Shown: positions 34,726-42,613 of the stretch, piece after piece
Numbering within the stretch: position 1 is the first letter of the stretch
Layout: every line of letters begins with the position of its first letter
Source: DAMCAP01 sp032059445
GTDB lineage: Bacteria > Bacillota > Clostridia > Oscillospirales > Ruminococcaceae
NCBI GenBank assembly: GCA_032059445.1
Contig: DAMCAP010000004.1
Location: 62,001-126,000 of the forward strand
DNA: 64,000 bases
Direction of reading: 5' to 3'
The notes under the pieces: generated by a model
Database searches by the model: none
Seen by the model: only the letters and a program-made list of their open reading frames with translations
What the model was told of the DNA's origin: nothing
Position numbers and translations under genes: made by a program

Positions 34726-36765
34726 TTGCCGGAGCTTAAGACAGGTATACAGTACTTAAAGGGTGTAGGCCAGCACAGGGCGACCCTATATAAGAAGCTG
34801 GGGATTGAAACCATCGGGCAGCTACTCTACCACCTGCCCAGAAGCTATATTGACCTTACCGCTCCTTTGCGGATTGGTGATCTGCTATCGGGGCAAAGCG
34901 GTGCTGTGCGGGTGATGATTCTGGCCAAAAGCCCCGAGCAGCGGATCAGGGGCGGGCTTTCGGTCTTTAAGGTGAAGGTGACTGATGGCGAAGAAGATAT
35001 GATGGTTACCTTTTTTAATACGAAATATACTGTAGATGCACTGAAGCTTCAAGAAGAATACATCTTATATGGAGCAGTAACCAAAGAAGGCAATCGGATA
35101 CAGATGAGCTCCCCTATGGTGATCTCCACACAACTGGCAGGTAGCATGATGCCCATCTACCCTGCGGTCGCGGGGCTAAGCTCTAAATCAATCGCCACCG
35201 ATATACAAAGAGCTTTATCAATGGTAGGAGAGCAGATCCCCGATATAATCCCCCAGGTACTTCGGCAGCAGCAGGGGCTGTGCCATATTTATTTTGCAAT
35301 GGAAAATATCCATAACCCCAAGACGATGGAGGACTTTGAAACAGCCAAGACGCGGCTGATCTTTGAGGAGCTCTTTATACTCTCTGCGGCGCTGCTACGC
35401 TCCCGCAAGGACAAGCACCGTAGCCCTGTAGCGCCTATGGAGCGGGTGGACATGCAGAAGTTTTGGAACAAAATCCCCTTCGAGCCCACTTTTGGTCAGC
35501 AACAGAGTATTTCGCAGATCCTCTCTGATTTGATGGGCAGCACTGCTATGAACCGCCTCGTGCAGGGGGATGTAGGCAGTGGCAAAACCATCGTGGCGGC
35601 TGCGGCTGCATATTTCACCATCCAAAATGGTGGTCAGGTGGCGTTGATGGCACCTACGGAAATTCTCGCCGCACAGCATGCCCAAAATCTCACCCCGATT
35701 TTTGCTGATCTGGGCATCGAGGTGGAGCTGATTGTTGGCTCTTTAAGCCCCAAGCAAAAGCGACTGCGGCGGGAGCGTGCGGAGCAGGGGGAGGTAGGGC
35801 TGGTCATCGGTACCCATGCTCTGCTGACAGAAGATACGATGTTTCACAATCTAAGCCTTGTGATCACCGACGAGCAGCATCGTTTTGGAGTAGGGCAGCG
35901 GGCCTCGCTGATCGCCAAGGGCAAGGAGCTGCATACGCTGGTTATGTCTGCAACTCCCATCCCTCGTACCTTGTCGTTGATTATCTATGGGGATCTTGAT
36001 ATTTCGGTGATCAAAGAGCTACCGAAGGGGAGGTTACCCGTCAAGACCTACTGCATCGATAGTGGTAAGCGGCAGCGGGCTTATGGCTTTATCAAGGAGC
36101 ACCTCAACCGAGGCTTACAGGCTTATATCGTCTGCCCTTTGGTAGAAGAAAATGATACTTCTGAGCTTGCTTCAGCCAGTGCCATGTACCAAGAGCTTAG
36201 CGAAAGAGATTTTGTAGGATATCGGTTGGGTCTGGTACACGGCAAGATGAAAGCAAAGGACAAAGATGCTGTGATGGCGCAGTTTAAGGCGGGAGAGCTC
36301 CAACTGCTGGTATCCACCACTGTGATTGAGGTGGGGGTAGATGTGCCCAATGCAGTGATTATGCTGGTTGAGAATGCCGAGCGCTTCGGCCTAAGCCAGT
36401 TGCACCAGCTGAGAGGTCGGGTAGGCAGGGGCACCGTGCAGTCACACTGTATTTTGGTGTCGGATGCCAAATCTCCTCTTACGCTAGAGCGCTTAGGTGT
36501 ACTGTGTAAGACTACCGACGGCTTTGCCATTGCGGAGGAAGACCTAAGACTGAGAGGGCCTGGTGATTTCTTTGGCAACAGGCAGCATGGCCTGCCCAGC
36601 CTTGCCATTGCAAATCTCGCTAAGGATGTTAGCATCCTGCATATGGCACAGGAGGCAGCCGCAGAGGTGCTGACAGAAGATCCGCAGCTACAGCATCGAG
36701 AAAACCGCTTGCTGGGGGAAAAGGTCGCAGCAATGCTGGAGCATCTTGCCTCAACGGCAAATTAA
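34726..36765 (+). CDS. recG: ATP-dependent DNA helicase RecG
   Basis: A 679-residue branch-migrating helicase for stalled forks and Holliday junctions. It has a TTG start with GGGGGAG upstream. The N-terminal wedge/OB domain (about 1-160) contains GVGQHRATLYKKLGIETIGQLL and YHLPRSYIDL. The helicase core has Walker A GDVGSGKT, APTEILAAQH, the DEQH box as ITDEQHRFGVGQR, MSATPIPRTL, and motif VI QLHQLRGRVGRG. The C-terminal TRG-type region has DGFAIAEEDLRLRGPGDFFGNRQHG. The length matches the family. A terminator closes the unit. Confidence 0.97.
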   Translation: MPELKTGIQYLKGVGQHRATLYKKLGIETIGQLLYHLPRSYIDLTAPLRIGDLLSGQSGAVRVMILAKSPEQRIRGGLSVFKVKVTDGEEDMMVTFFNTKYTVDALKLQEEYILYGAVTKEGNRIQMSSPMVISTQLAGSMMPIYPAVAGLSSKSIATDIQRALSMVGEQIPDIIPQVLRQQQGLCHIYFAMENIHNPKTMEDFETAKTRLIFEELFILSAALLRSRKDKHRSPVAPMERVDMQKFWNKIPFEPTFGQQQSISQILSDLMGSTAMNRLVQGDVGSGKTIVAAAAAYFTIQNGGQVALMAPTEILAAQHAQNLTPIFADLGIEVELIVGSLSPKQKRLRRERAEQGEVGLVIGTHALLTEDTMFHNLSLVITDEQHRFGVGQRASLIAKGKELHTLVMSATPIPRTLSLIIYGDLDISVIKELPKGRLPVKTYCIDSGKRQRAYGFIKEHLNRGLQAYIVCPLVEENDTSELASASAMYQELSERDFVGYRLGLVHGKMKAKDKDAVMAQFKAGELQLLVSTTVIEVGVDVPNAVIMLVENAERFGLSQLHQLRGRVGRGTVQSHCILVSDAKSPLTLERLGVLCKTTDGFAIAEEDLRLRGPGDFFGNRQHGLPSLAIANLAKDVSILHMAQEAAAEVLTEDPQLQHRENRLLGEKVAAMLEHLASTAN

Positions 36766-36804
36766 GCTGTTTACGGCAGCTGTATATTGATAATGTTGAA
36801 TGCC

Positions 36805-36837
36805 AAAAGCCGGAAGCTATAATAGCTTCCGGCTTTT
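36805..36837 (+). terminator. recG terminator
   Basis: AAAAGCCGGAAGCTA/TAGCTTCCGGCTTTT with a short loop and U-rich 3' side. Confidence 0.88.
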
Positions 36838-36915
36838 GTAAGTAATGAGGTGGGGATAGTAAAGTAGGGGTGTGGAGGATGGGTATAGACCTATCAGCCA
36901 CACAGGGCTTTGCTG

Positions 36916-37208
36916 CTATCGTAGGTAGTACATCGGATACAGTGATACCTGCCAGTCAACGTATAAGGAGGTGTAATTTTTCAAACTGTTGATGTCTTGA
37001 TTGAGGTCAGCAGTTTTCGACTCTATGGAAGAGAAGATGTGCTTCAAATGTACCAAGCGTCACCGATCAGCAGATCGATGTTTTGATTGTTTGCTGCTTG
37101 TGCTGACAAGCGGCAGATCATCAGCGAGCGGAGGCTCAGTAAAAAAACAATAGCAGGATGATGATACGCTTGTAGCGTGTGCGAAGAAGTATGCTTATTG
37201 TATGATCA
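36916..37208 (-). pseudogene. Probable decayed small secreted-protein gene behind a metal-type promoter
   Basis: No intact frame exists, but successive minus-strand frames read like one broken protein: a basic-hydrophobic start (RTRYKRIIILLLFFY, then stop), then ANNQNIDLLIGDAWYI (stop), then a frame with IFSSIESKTADLNQDINSL and YTSLYVDWQVSLYPMYYLR ending at TAG (36916-36918). The order signal-peptide-like helix plus soluble mature part suggests a small exported protein with at least two frameshifts. A clean promoter and palindromic operator lie directly upstream on the same strand. An alternative is that this is non-coding; no family is recognised. Confidence 0.35.
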
Positions 37209-37237
37209 TCGTTCGCGTTGGTTATATTTGAAAACCA

Positions 37238-37253
37238 GTTAGTTATGACTAAC
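37238..37253 (-). promoter_or_regulatory. Palindromic operator resembling DtxR/IdeR-type metal box
   Basis: GTTAGT-TATG-ACTAAC is a perfect 6+6 inverted repeat located just downstream of a -35/-10 pair on the minus strand. The TTAGT-N4-ACTAA core resembles metal-regulator boxes seen before iron-transport genes in Firmicutes; the assignment is inference. Confidence 0.45.
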
Positions 37254-37261
37254 TACGCCTA

Positions 37262-37291
37262 ATGATAACATACTCTCAATATCATTGTCAA
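37262..37291 (-). promoter_or_regulatory. Leftward promoter upstream of the decayed gene
   Basis: On the minus strand TTGACA (37286-37291), an 18-base spacer and TATCAT (37262-37267). Confidence 0.55.
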
Positions 37292-37519
37292 GGCCGATCT
37301 TATAGGTTTAATAAATTAAAAAAATGAACCCTAGGTTTAGACTCGATAACGGCAGCACCACGAAAAAACCAGTAACCATAAGCGCAAAAAAGATGAAGAG
37401 CATGCACCTACCCTCATCTCTATGGGCGAACTATATGGTTGCTGGTTATTTGGGTCATATTGCGATGGTGCTACTTTGCTCTCTTTGTGTGGAGGAATTA
37501 GGGCATACCTTATAGATAC

Positions 37520-38359
37520 TCACTCCCAGCGCTTGATCGGATCAAAGCCGTAGTACTGTACAATCTCTAGCAGAGGGCTGTTGGCAATATCTTTTGGGGT
37601 AACCAGCTTGCCTTGATCAGCATCGAGGTCTATACCTTGCAACATATAAGGGTACCATACAATATGAGAGCAGTGGGTGCCGATCATCTCTTCAATAGGC
37701 ATCATTTTAGTTTTGAACCCAGCCAAAAGAAAGTACCTACGATTAATGAGGTTTTGTAGAGAAAACTGAGTAACCTGATCTTTAATTTCTAGGCTTGTAT
37801 CTTTGGGGCGAAGCAGCAGAAAGCTTGTGTATCGGCGCCAGTGGTTGACATCTTGTAAGGCGGAGCGTTGCCCTATGGTAAAAGCTTCAAGAGTAACTCC
37901 CTTGGCTGCATCTACCACAAGCGCAGCATGACCATGATTATAGCCAAAGGTACCGGTAGAGCGAGTGATCAAGATATCACCATTTTGGATTGAGTGCAGT
38001 GGGAATCCCCATGCGGTATCGCCTTGATCGTTGGTATAGATTTTTTCGATGGTGATGGGATTAAGGAAATCCAGTGAAACCGCCGGGCGGTTAAAAAAAT
38101 GATACTGATGCGTCAGCAGCGTTTGCTTCCCATCGTGGTGACTAAATAGCTCATCAACTGCTGATTTACCGAGCCCTGTCTGCGTAAGTAGGGTATTATA
38201 GTCCGCTTCCTCAAGAGCAGGCTGGCTTAGTATCGGCAGCAGATTGACGATGGGGTAGTTGGGGTACCATACTCGAGGCAGAGTAAAGATTGTGGCAATC
38301 GGAAGCAGTAGCCCGATGATAAAACTGAGTGCCAAAGCAAGAATAGTTTTCCTACGCAT
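37520..38359 (-). CDS. YiiX-like permuted papain-fold amidase/peptidase, signal-anchored
   Basis: About 279 residues. The ATG at 38359 follows AAAGGAGAC and opens a signal/anchor helix (RRKTILALALSFIIGLLLP); the longer frame from 38506 has no ribosome-binding site. The core has GDILITRSTGTFGYNHGHAA (conserved GD-I/V and the catalytic-type His in NHGHAALV), TLEAFTIGQRSAL, and near the end GTHCSHIVWYPYMLQG, where the Cys would be the nucleophile. His before Cys in sequence is the permuted NlpC/P60 (YiiX/YaeF) order. Proteins of this fold act on amide or ester bonds in the envelope; the substrate is unknown. It is monocistronic. Confidence 0.7.
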   Translation of the reverse strand: MRRKTILALALSFIIGLLLPIATIFTLPRVWYPNYPIVNLLPILSQPALEEADYNTLLTQTGLGKSAVDELFSHHDGKQTLLTHQYHFFNRPAVSLDFLNPITIEKIYTNDQGDTAWGFPLHSIQNGDILITRSTGTFGYNHGHAALVVDAAKGVTLEAFTIGQRSALQDVNHWRRYTSFLLLRPKDTSLEIKDQVTQFSLQNLINRRYFLLAGFKTKMMPIEEMIGTHCSHIVWYPYMLQGIDLDADQGKLVTPKDIANSPLLEIVQYYGFDPIKRWE

Positions 38360-38575
38360 GGAGTCTCCTTTGCGGGCAAAGGTTTTGATGCTTTTTGCAG
38401 ATAGTATTGGCCAAAAGCGGTGGCAATACACAGATAGTTTAAGTATCAGAGCTATGAGGGGCTTAGGGTGGTAGTAAAAGGTAAACGCAGTTGAGATTTT
38501 GGGCATTTGATGAATTACATACGGGGGATTTATAGATACTGTCTATGGGCATTGGCATGATATACAAATAATCAA

Positions 38576-38605
38576 TTGGACTTTTTGCCAATATGTTTAT
38601 ATACT
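38576..38605 (+). promoter_or_regulatory. Promoter of the ABC transporter / reductase operon
   Basis: TTGGAC (38576-38581), an 18-base spacer and TATACT (38600-38605), directly followed by the operator palindrome. Confidence 0.6.
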
Positions 38606-38622
38606 TTTGTTGTACGACAAAA
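38605..38622 (+). promoter_or_regulatory. 18-bp operator-like palindrome TTTTGT-YGTACR-ACAAAA
   Basis: The sequence TTTTGTTGTACGACAAAA is a palindrome with one mismatched pair, centred on GTAC and overlapping the end of the -10 and the transcription start. A repressor bound here would block initiation. No regulator gene is adjacent. Confidence 0.5.
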
Positions 38623-38647
38623 TAATACTTTAACAACCGGAGGAACT

Positions 38648-39796
38648 ATGAAAAAGACATTAGCCGCCTTATTGATAGCTCTAACAATCGGGTCTATGAC
38701 AGGCTGTGCAAGTACCCCAGCGATTGCTCCTTCTACAGCTGACCCTGCTTCGCAGGCAGCAGCGCCCAAAGAAATACCAACCCTGACCATATCTTGGGGA
38801 AATGAGATGCATACCGGCATTATGAACCTACCTTTTGCAGCCCCAGAGCTTTTTAAAGATAAATCAGCAAGAGTCAACCCCTTAAGTGATAGCCACGGTG
38901 AGATCATCAAGGACGGTGAAGTAATTGCAATCGTCAACCGTGTGGTAACCAAGGGCGGAGCAGAGTGCGCTACTATGATGGGGCAAAACCATCTCGACGT
39001 GGCTTTTACCTCTAGTACTGCTATGTTGACCGCATATGATACAGGCACTGAGCTCAATATCCATGCACCGATCCAGTGTGACGGCGTGGCGATTGCAGCG
39101 GTCAAAGATGCACCATACAGCAACTTCGAGGAGCTGGTGGCTTATGCCAAGAAGGCCGATATGCCCATCAAGGCAGGCTATCACTCTGCGGTGAGTAGCC
39201 CAAGAATCGTACTGGAGTCAGCACTGAGTGAAGCAGGGCTGAAGGTCACTGAGGATCCATCGGAATTTGATGCGGATGTACTGATGGTCGACCTTAAGGG
39301 TATACAAAACCTGATCCCCTCTCTGACCAGCAAGCAGGTAGACCTGTGGGCAGGCCCAGCGCCAAACCCTCAGATCGCTGAGGAAACTGGCGTAGGTAAG
39401 ATCATCGCTACCCTAAACGATCTGCCTGGCGGCAAGTGGGTTAACTTCCCCTGCTGTGTACTGGCTGCAAGAGATGAGATCTATACCAAGCACCCTGAGG
39501 TAATTGATGCGCTGGCATCCATCACCACTGATGCTGCAAACTTCGCAAACGATCATAAGGCAGAGGCTTCTAAGCTGATCTCTCCGATCATTGGCGTAGA
39601 AGAAGATGTACTCATGATGTCTAATATCGTATATACCACCAAGCCCGATGAGAGATTCCAAAACGGTATCGGCATTTACTTTGATGCAATGACCAAGATG
39701 GGCAAGTTTAATGGTCGCATCGCTTCCAAGAGCTTTGACGAAGTCAAGACAGAGGTATTTAACTTCGACTCTGTCAACAAGCTGCACCAAAACTAA
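38648..39796 (+). CDS. ABC transporter substrate-binding lipoprotein (nitrate/sulfonate/taurine-like)
   Basis: 382 residues. The ATG at 38648 follows CGGAGGAACT; the frame from 38576 is an in-frame extension without a ribosome-binding site. Signal peptide with lipobox MTGC (Cys20), then an Ala/Pro linker and a periplasmic-binding fold of the SsuA/THI5/NMT1 group: LTISWGNEMHTGIMNLPFA split at the first strand, LDVAFTSSTAMLTAYDTG, VAIAAVKDAPYSNFEEL and VDLWAGPAPNPQIAE. The ligand is unknown. It is followed by a matching permease and ATPase, then by an ATP-dependent Fe-S reductase pair, suggesting that the imported compound is a reductase substrate or cofactor. Confidence 0.85.
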   Translation: MKKTLAALLIALTIGSMTGCASTPAIAPSTADPASQAAAPKEIPTLTISWGNEMHTGIMNLPFAAPELFKDKSARVNPLSDSHGEIIKDGEVIAIVNRVVTKGGAECATMMGQNHLDVAFTSSTAMLTAYDTGTELNIHAPIQCDGVAIAAVKDAPYSNFEELVAYAKKADMPIKAGYHSAVSSPRIVLESALSEAGLKVTEDPSEFDADVLMVDLKGIQNLIPSLTSKQVDLWAGPAPNPQIAEETGVGKIIATLNDLPGGKWVNFPCCVLAARDEIYTKHPEVIDALASITTDAANFANDHKAEASKLISPIIGVEEDVLMMSNIVYTTKPDERFQNGIGIYFDAMTKMGKFNGRIASKSFDEVKTEVFNFDSVNKLHQN

Positions 39797-39811
39797 CGTA
39801 GCTCCTTGTTT

Positions 39812-39856
39812 ACCAGACCCCTTGGAACACCTTTGCTTGGTTACTGGGGGTCTGGT
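39812..39856 (+). terminator. Hairpin between binding-protein and permease genes
   Basis: ACCAGACCCC/GGGGTCTGGT forms a 10-bp perfect stem with a 25-base loop, followed by TTGTAATATTT. It is probably a partial terminator or stabiliser that makes the binding protein more abundant than the permease. Confidence 0.55.
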
Positions 39857-39914
39857 TTGTAATATTTATGGAGTCAGCTATATTACAATCACCATAAACT
39901 AAGGCAGGTAAATC

Positions 39915-40751
39915 ATGAAAAATAATAATCGATCCATCATCGTGCCTTTTATGCTGCCGGTAATGTTCGTCATTGCTTGGTGGATTGCAGCGGCATCGGT
40001 CAAAAATCACTTTGTATTACCTTTACCTCAGAGTGTACTTTATAACTTTAGTCACGGTATGGACAACTTCATTGGACTAGGCTCCATACCTCGTAACATC
40101 TTTTTTAGCTTGATCAGGGTGCTGTTGGGCTACTGCCTAGGTGTACTGGTGGCACTACCCTTGGGTCTGGTCATGGGCTATGTACCCGTGGTGTGTGATT
40201 TCTTTGAGAGCTTTTTCAATCTCTTTAAGCCTGTGCCTCCGCTGGCTTGGCAGCCACTGGTGCTGGGTTGGTTTGGCGTCAATAGCCTTGCCACACTCTT
40301 TGGGGTGGCCTATGGGGCGAGATTTGTGTATTGGGATAACTTCAAGCTCTCGATGATTTTTTTAATTGCGCTGGGTACCTTCTTCCCAGTGCTGGGCAAT
40401 GTAGTATTTGGGGTCAAAAATGTCAGAAAGACACTGATAGAATCTGCCATGGTGCTGGGTGCAGGCAAAAAGGACATTTTCTTTCGGGTATTGCTCCCCG
40501 CCGCGGCGCCCACCATTATCAATGGACTGCGGATGGGTCTTGCTACCGCTTGGGCCTGCCTTGTAGGTGCAGAGATGCTGCCAGGCAGCCCCTCGGGTGT
40601 CGGTTATCTGATCACCCATGCTTATGAGCTTGCCAGGATCGATCTGGTCATCACCGGTATCATTTGCATCGGTGGGGTAGGCTGGTGCCTCGATGCTGTG
40701 TATAAGTATATCGCAGGCAGGTATTTTTCGTGGGAAAGCAAAATGCGGTAA
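39915..40751 (+). CDS. ABC transporter permease (SsuC/TauC/NrtB-like)
   Basis: 278 residues, six membrane helices. The EAA loop is clear: ESAMVLGAGKKDIFFRVLLPAAAPTI interrupted by nothing, then GLRMGLATAWACLVGAEML, both typical of nitrate/sulfonate/taurine permeases. KPVPPLAWQPLVLGWFG precedes it, another mark of this subgroup (KPVP-P-x-A-W/L-P). It forms the channel with the ATPase at 40920. GGCAGGTAAATC precedes the ATG. The gene lies 118 bases after the binding-protein gene, with a hairpin in between. Confidence 0.9.
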   Translation: MKNNNRSIIVPFMLPVMFVIAWWIAAASVKNHFVLPLPQSVLYNFSHGMDNFIGLGSIPRNIFFSLIRVLLGYCLGVLVALPLGLVMGYVPVVCDFFESFFNLFKPVPPLAWQPLVLGWFGVNSLATLFGVAYGARFVYWDNFKLSMIFLIALGTFFPVLGNVVFGVKNVRKTLIESAMVLGAGKKDIFFRVLLPAAAPTIINGLRMGLATAWACLVGAEMLPGSPSGVGYLITHAYELARIDLVITGIICIGGVGWCLDAVYKYIAGRYFSWESKMR

Positions 40752-40919
40752 GAAGCTGATGATCCAGCGTAGCAGGGGTACACTGCAAATAGCTGATCAT
40801 CCATGGTTGTACTTATGCGGGAGCCTTTTCACGAGATAGGCGCCTACACGGCAGAAGTGCATCATAGTAACGCACCGTTAAGCGATTACTGCGTTTACAG
40901 TATAGTAAGGGAGCAGCGT

Positions 40920-41672
40920 ATGCATTACATAAATATCGAGAAGGTTTGTAAAACCTTTATCACCAGCAAAAACAGCTTTACTGCTCTGACCGATGTCAAT
41001 CTTTCGGTGGGGGAGTCGGAATTTGTCTGCATCCTGGGGCCCTCGGGCTGCGGTAAGTCGACCCTACTGCGGATTGTGGCAGGGCTCGAGCAGGCAACAA
41101 GCGGCAAAGTATATTATGACGGCAACGAAATCAATAAGCCCGATAAAAAAATCGGTATGGTATTTCAGAATTATTCTCTAATGCCTTGGCTGACAGTACG
41201 AGAAAATATCTCTCTCGGTCTGCGGTTTGACGGCAAAAGCAGGCAGGAGCAGCAGGAGCGGGCAGAGCATTATCTTGAGATGATCAATATGAAGAGCTTT
41301 GGCAACGCTTACCCCTATGAGCTGTCGGGCGGTATGCAGCAGCGCGTAGCAATTGCGCGCGCGCTTGCAAATGAGCCGGATGTGCTACTGATGGATGAGC
41401 CCTTTGGCGCGCTGGATGCGTACACCCGCATCGTGCTACAAAAGGAGCTGCTGAGCATCTGGGGAAAACACAAAAAAACCATCCTGTTTGTTACACACAG
41501 TGTAGACGAGGCCATCTACCTTGCTGATCGGATCATCTTTATGCCCGGTAAGGTTGGAGGGGAGATCCAAGAGATACTAGTGGATATGCCCCGAATCAGA
41601 GAGCGTAAGGACCCCCGCTATGGTGAGCTGACCGATCAGCTGCTTCAGATGTTTGATGCTGTAGAGCAGTAA
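40920..41672 (+). CDS. ABC transporter ATP-binding protein (SsuB/TauB/NrtD-like)
   Basis: 250 residues. The ATG at 40920 follows AAGGGAG at good spacing; the frame open from 40803 adds 39 residues before the ATPase fold and is rejected. Walker A GPSGCGKSTLLR, Q-loop VFQNYSLMPWLTVREN (the L-M-P-W form is typical of nitrate/sulfonate ATPases), signature LSGGMQQRVAIARAL, Walker B VLLMDEPFGALDAYTR and switch His in FVTHSVDEAIYLADR. It energises the importer formed with 39915-40751 and the lipoprotein at 38648. Confidence 0.93.
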   Translation: MHYINIEKVCKTFITSKNSFTALTDVNLSVGESEFVCILGPSGCGKSTLLRIVAGLEQATSGKVYYDGNEINKPDKKIGMVFQNYSLMPWLTVRENISLGLRFDGKSRQEQQERAEHYLEMINMKSFGNAYPYELSGGMQQRVAIARALANEPDVLLMDEPFGALDAYTRIVLQKELLSIWGKHKKTILFVTHSVDEAIYLADRIIFMPGKVGGEIQEILVDMPRIRERKDPRYGELTDQLLQMFDAVEQ

Positions 41673-41736
41673 ATGACAGTGCACCTTTGGCGGTGAAAAT
41701 AGGCAGTTAAAAGCCGCGTATGGGAGGAGATCACAA

Positions 41737-42504
41737 ATGAGCTATATCGGGATCGACATCGGATCGACCTATGCCAAGCTGGCAGTGCTAGATCACAATC
41801 AAAAGATCGTTATGACGAGGGTGCTCCCTACTGGCTGGAGCAGCCCTAAGGCAGCAGAGCAGATCAGAGAGCTGCTGGAGCAGGAGGGCTATGATCTTGA
41901 TCAAGCTAAGGTGGTGGCCACAGGCTATGGGCGCATCGCTGTACCTTATGCTCACAAAGCGGTTACTGAGATCAGCTGCCATGCCAAGGGAGTGACCCAT
42001 ATTTTTGCAGAGGAGCGCTGCACTGTTATCGACATCGGCGGGCAGGATACCAAAGTAATCAGCATTGATCAGGGCATGGTGAAGGGTTTTATCATGAATG
42101 ATAAATGCTCCGCAGGGACCGGCAGATTTTTGGAGGTCATGGCAAATACCATGGGCACAAATGTTGCGGAGCTTTGCAAGCTGGCAAAGCAGGGGGGCGG
42201 AGTGAGTATCAGCTCGATGTGCACCGTCTTTGCTGAATCAGAGGTCATCAGCTTGATGGCATCGGGTGAATCGAAAGAAAACATCGCCCATGCCCTTGTC
42301 AGCTCCATTACCGATAAGGTCAAGAGCCTTTGCTCTAGGAGCCTGTCGTCAGGGGAGCGGGTGTATCTGTCGGGTGGCTTGTGTGACTGCCCATATATTT
42401 TGGAGAGTTTATCCCAAAAGCTTGGTACTACGGTGGAATCCGACTCCCTTGGGCGCTTTGCGGGAGCAGTGGGCGCGGCAGTACTGGCAGCAGGGATTAA
42501 GTAG
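41737..42504 (+). CDS. Activase of 2-hydroxyacyl-CoA-dehydratase type (BcrA/BadF/HgdC family)
   Basis: 255 residues, the length of the homodimeric activator. ASKHA ATPase motifs are GIDIGSTYAKLAVLD (phosphate 1), VIDIGGQDTKVIS (phosphate 2) and YLSGGLCDCPYI (adenosine). Cys124 in NDKCSAGTGRFLE and Cys162 in SSMCTVFAESEV correspond to the two cysteines per monomer that hold a [4Fe-4S] cluster between subunits. The protein hydrolyses ATP to push a low-potential electron into its partner, here almost certainly the protein at 42614. It is the fourth gene after the ABC transporter and lies 64 bases downstream of the ATPase gene. GGGAGGAGATC is the ribosome-binding site. Confidence 0.93.
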   Translation: MSYIGIDIGSTYAKLAVLDHNQKIVMTRVLPTGWSSPKAAEQIRELLEQEGYDLDQAKVVATGYGRIAVPYAHKAVTEISCHAKGVTHIFAEERCTVIDIGGQDTKVISIDQGMVKGFIMNDKCSAGTGRFLEVMANTMGTNVAELCKLAKQGGGVSISSMCTVFAESEVISLMASGESKENIAHALVSSITDKVKSLCSRSLSSGERVYLSGGLCDCPYILESLSQKLGTTVESDSLGRFAGAVGAAVLAAGIK

Positions 42505-42613
42505 AGGATCTACGAGGCGCATCGCAAGGTTGTTTACTCTAATATAGACAAAAGCAGAATTTCTTATAGACAGTCAGTGATACCCATAAAACACAAAGAA
42601 ATGAGGAAATCAG

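Larger units (their letters stand above)
36766..37519. other. Intergenic region between convergent recG and YiiX-like genes
   Basis: About 750 bases. It holds the recG terminator, a probable decayed minus-strand gene (36916-37208), its operator (37238-37253) and promoter (37262-37291). The stretch 37292-37519 shows nothing convincing: the 63-codon plus frame at 37324 lacks a ribosome-binding site. Confidence 0.5.

Noticed and set aside
37324..37515. Small 63-codon plus-strand gene
   Set aside because: No ribosome-binding site, no promoter and no protein-like pattern; it lies in the non-coding stretch between convergent genes.
40803..40919. 39-residue extension of the ABC ATPase
   Set aside because: The fold starts at the ATG at 40920, which has AAGGGAG; the extension has no ribosome-binding site.
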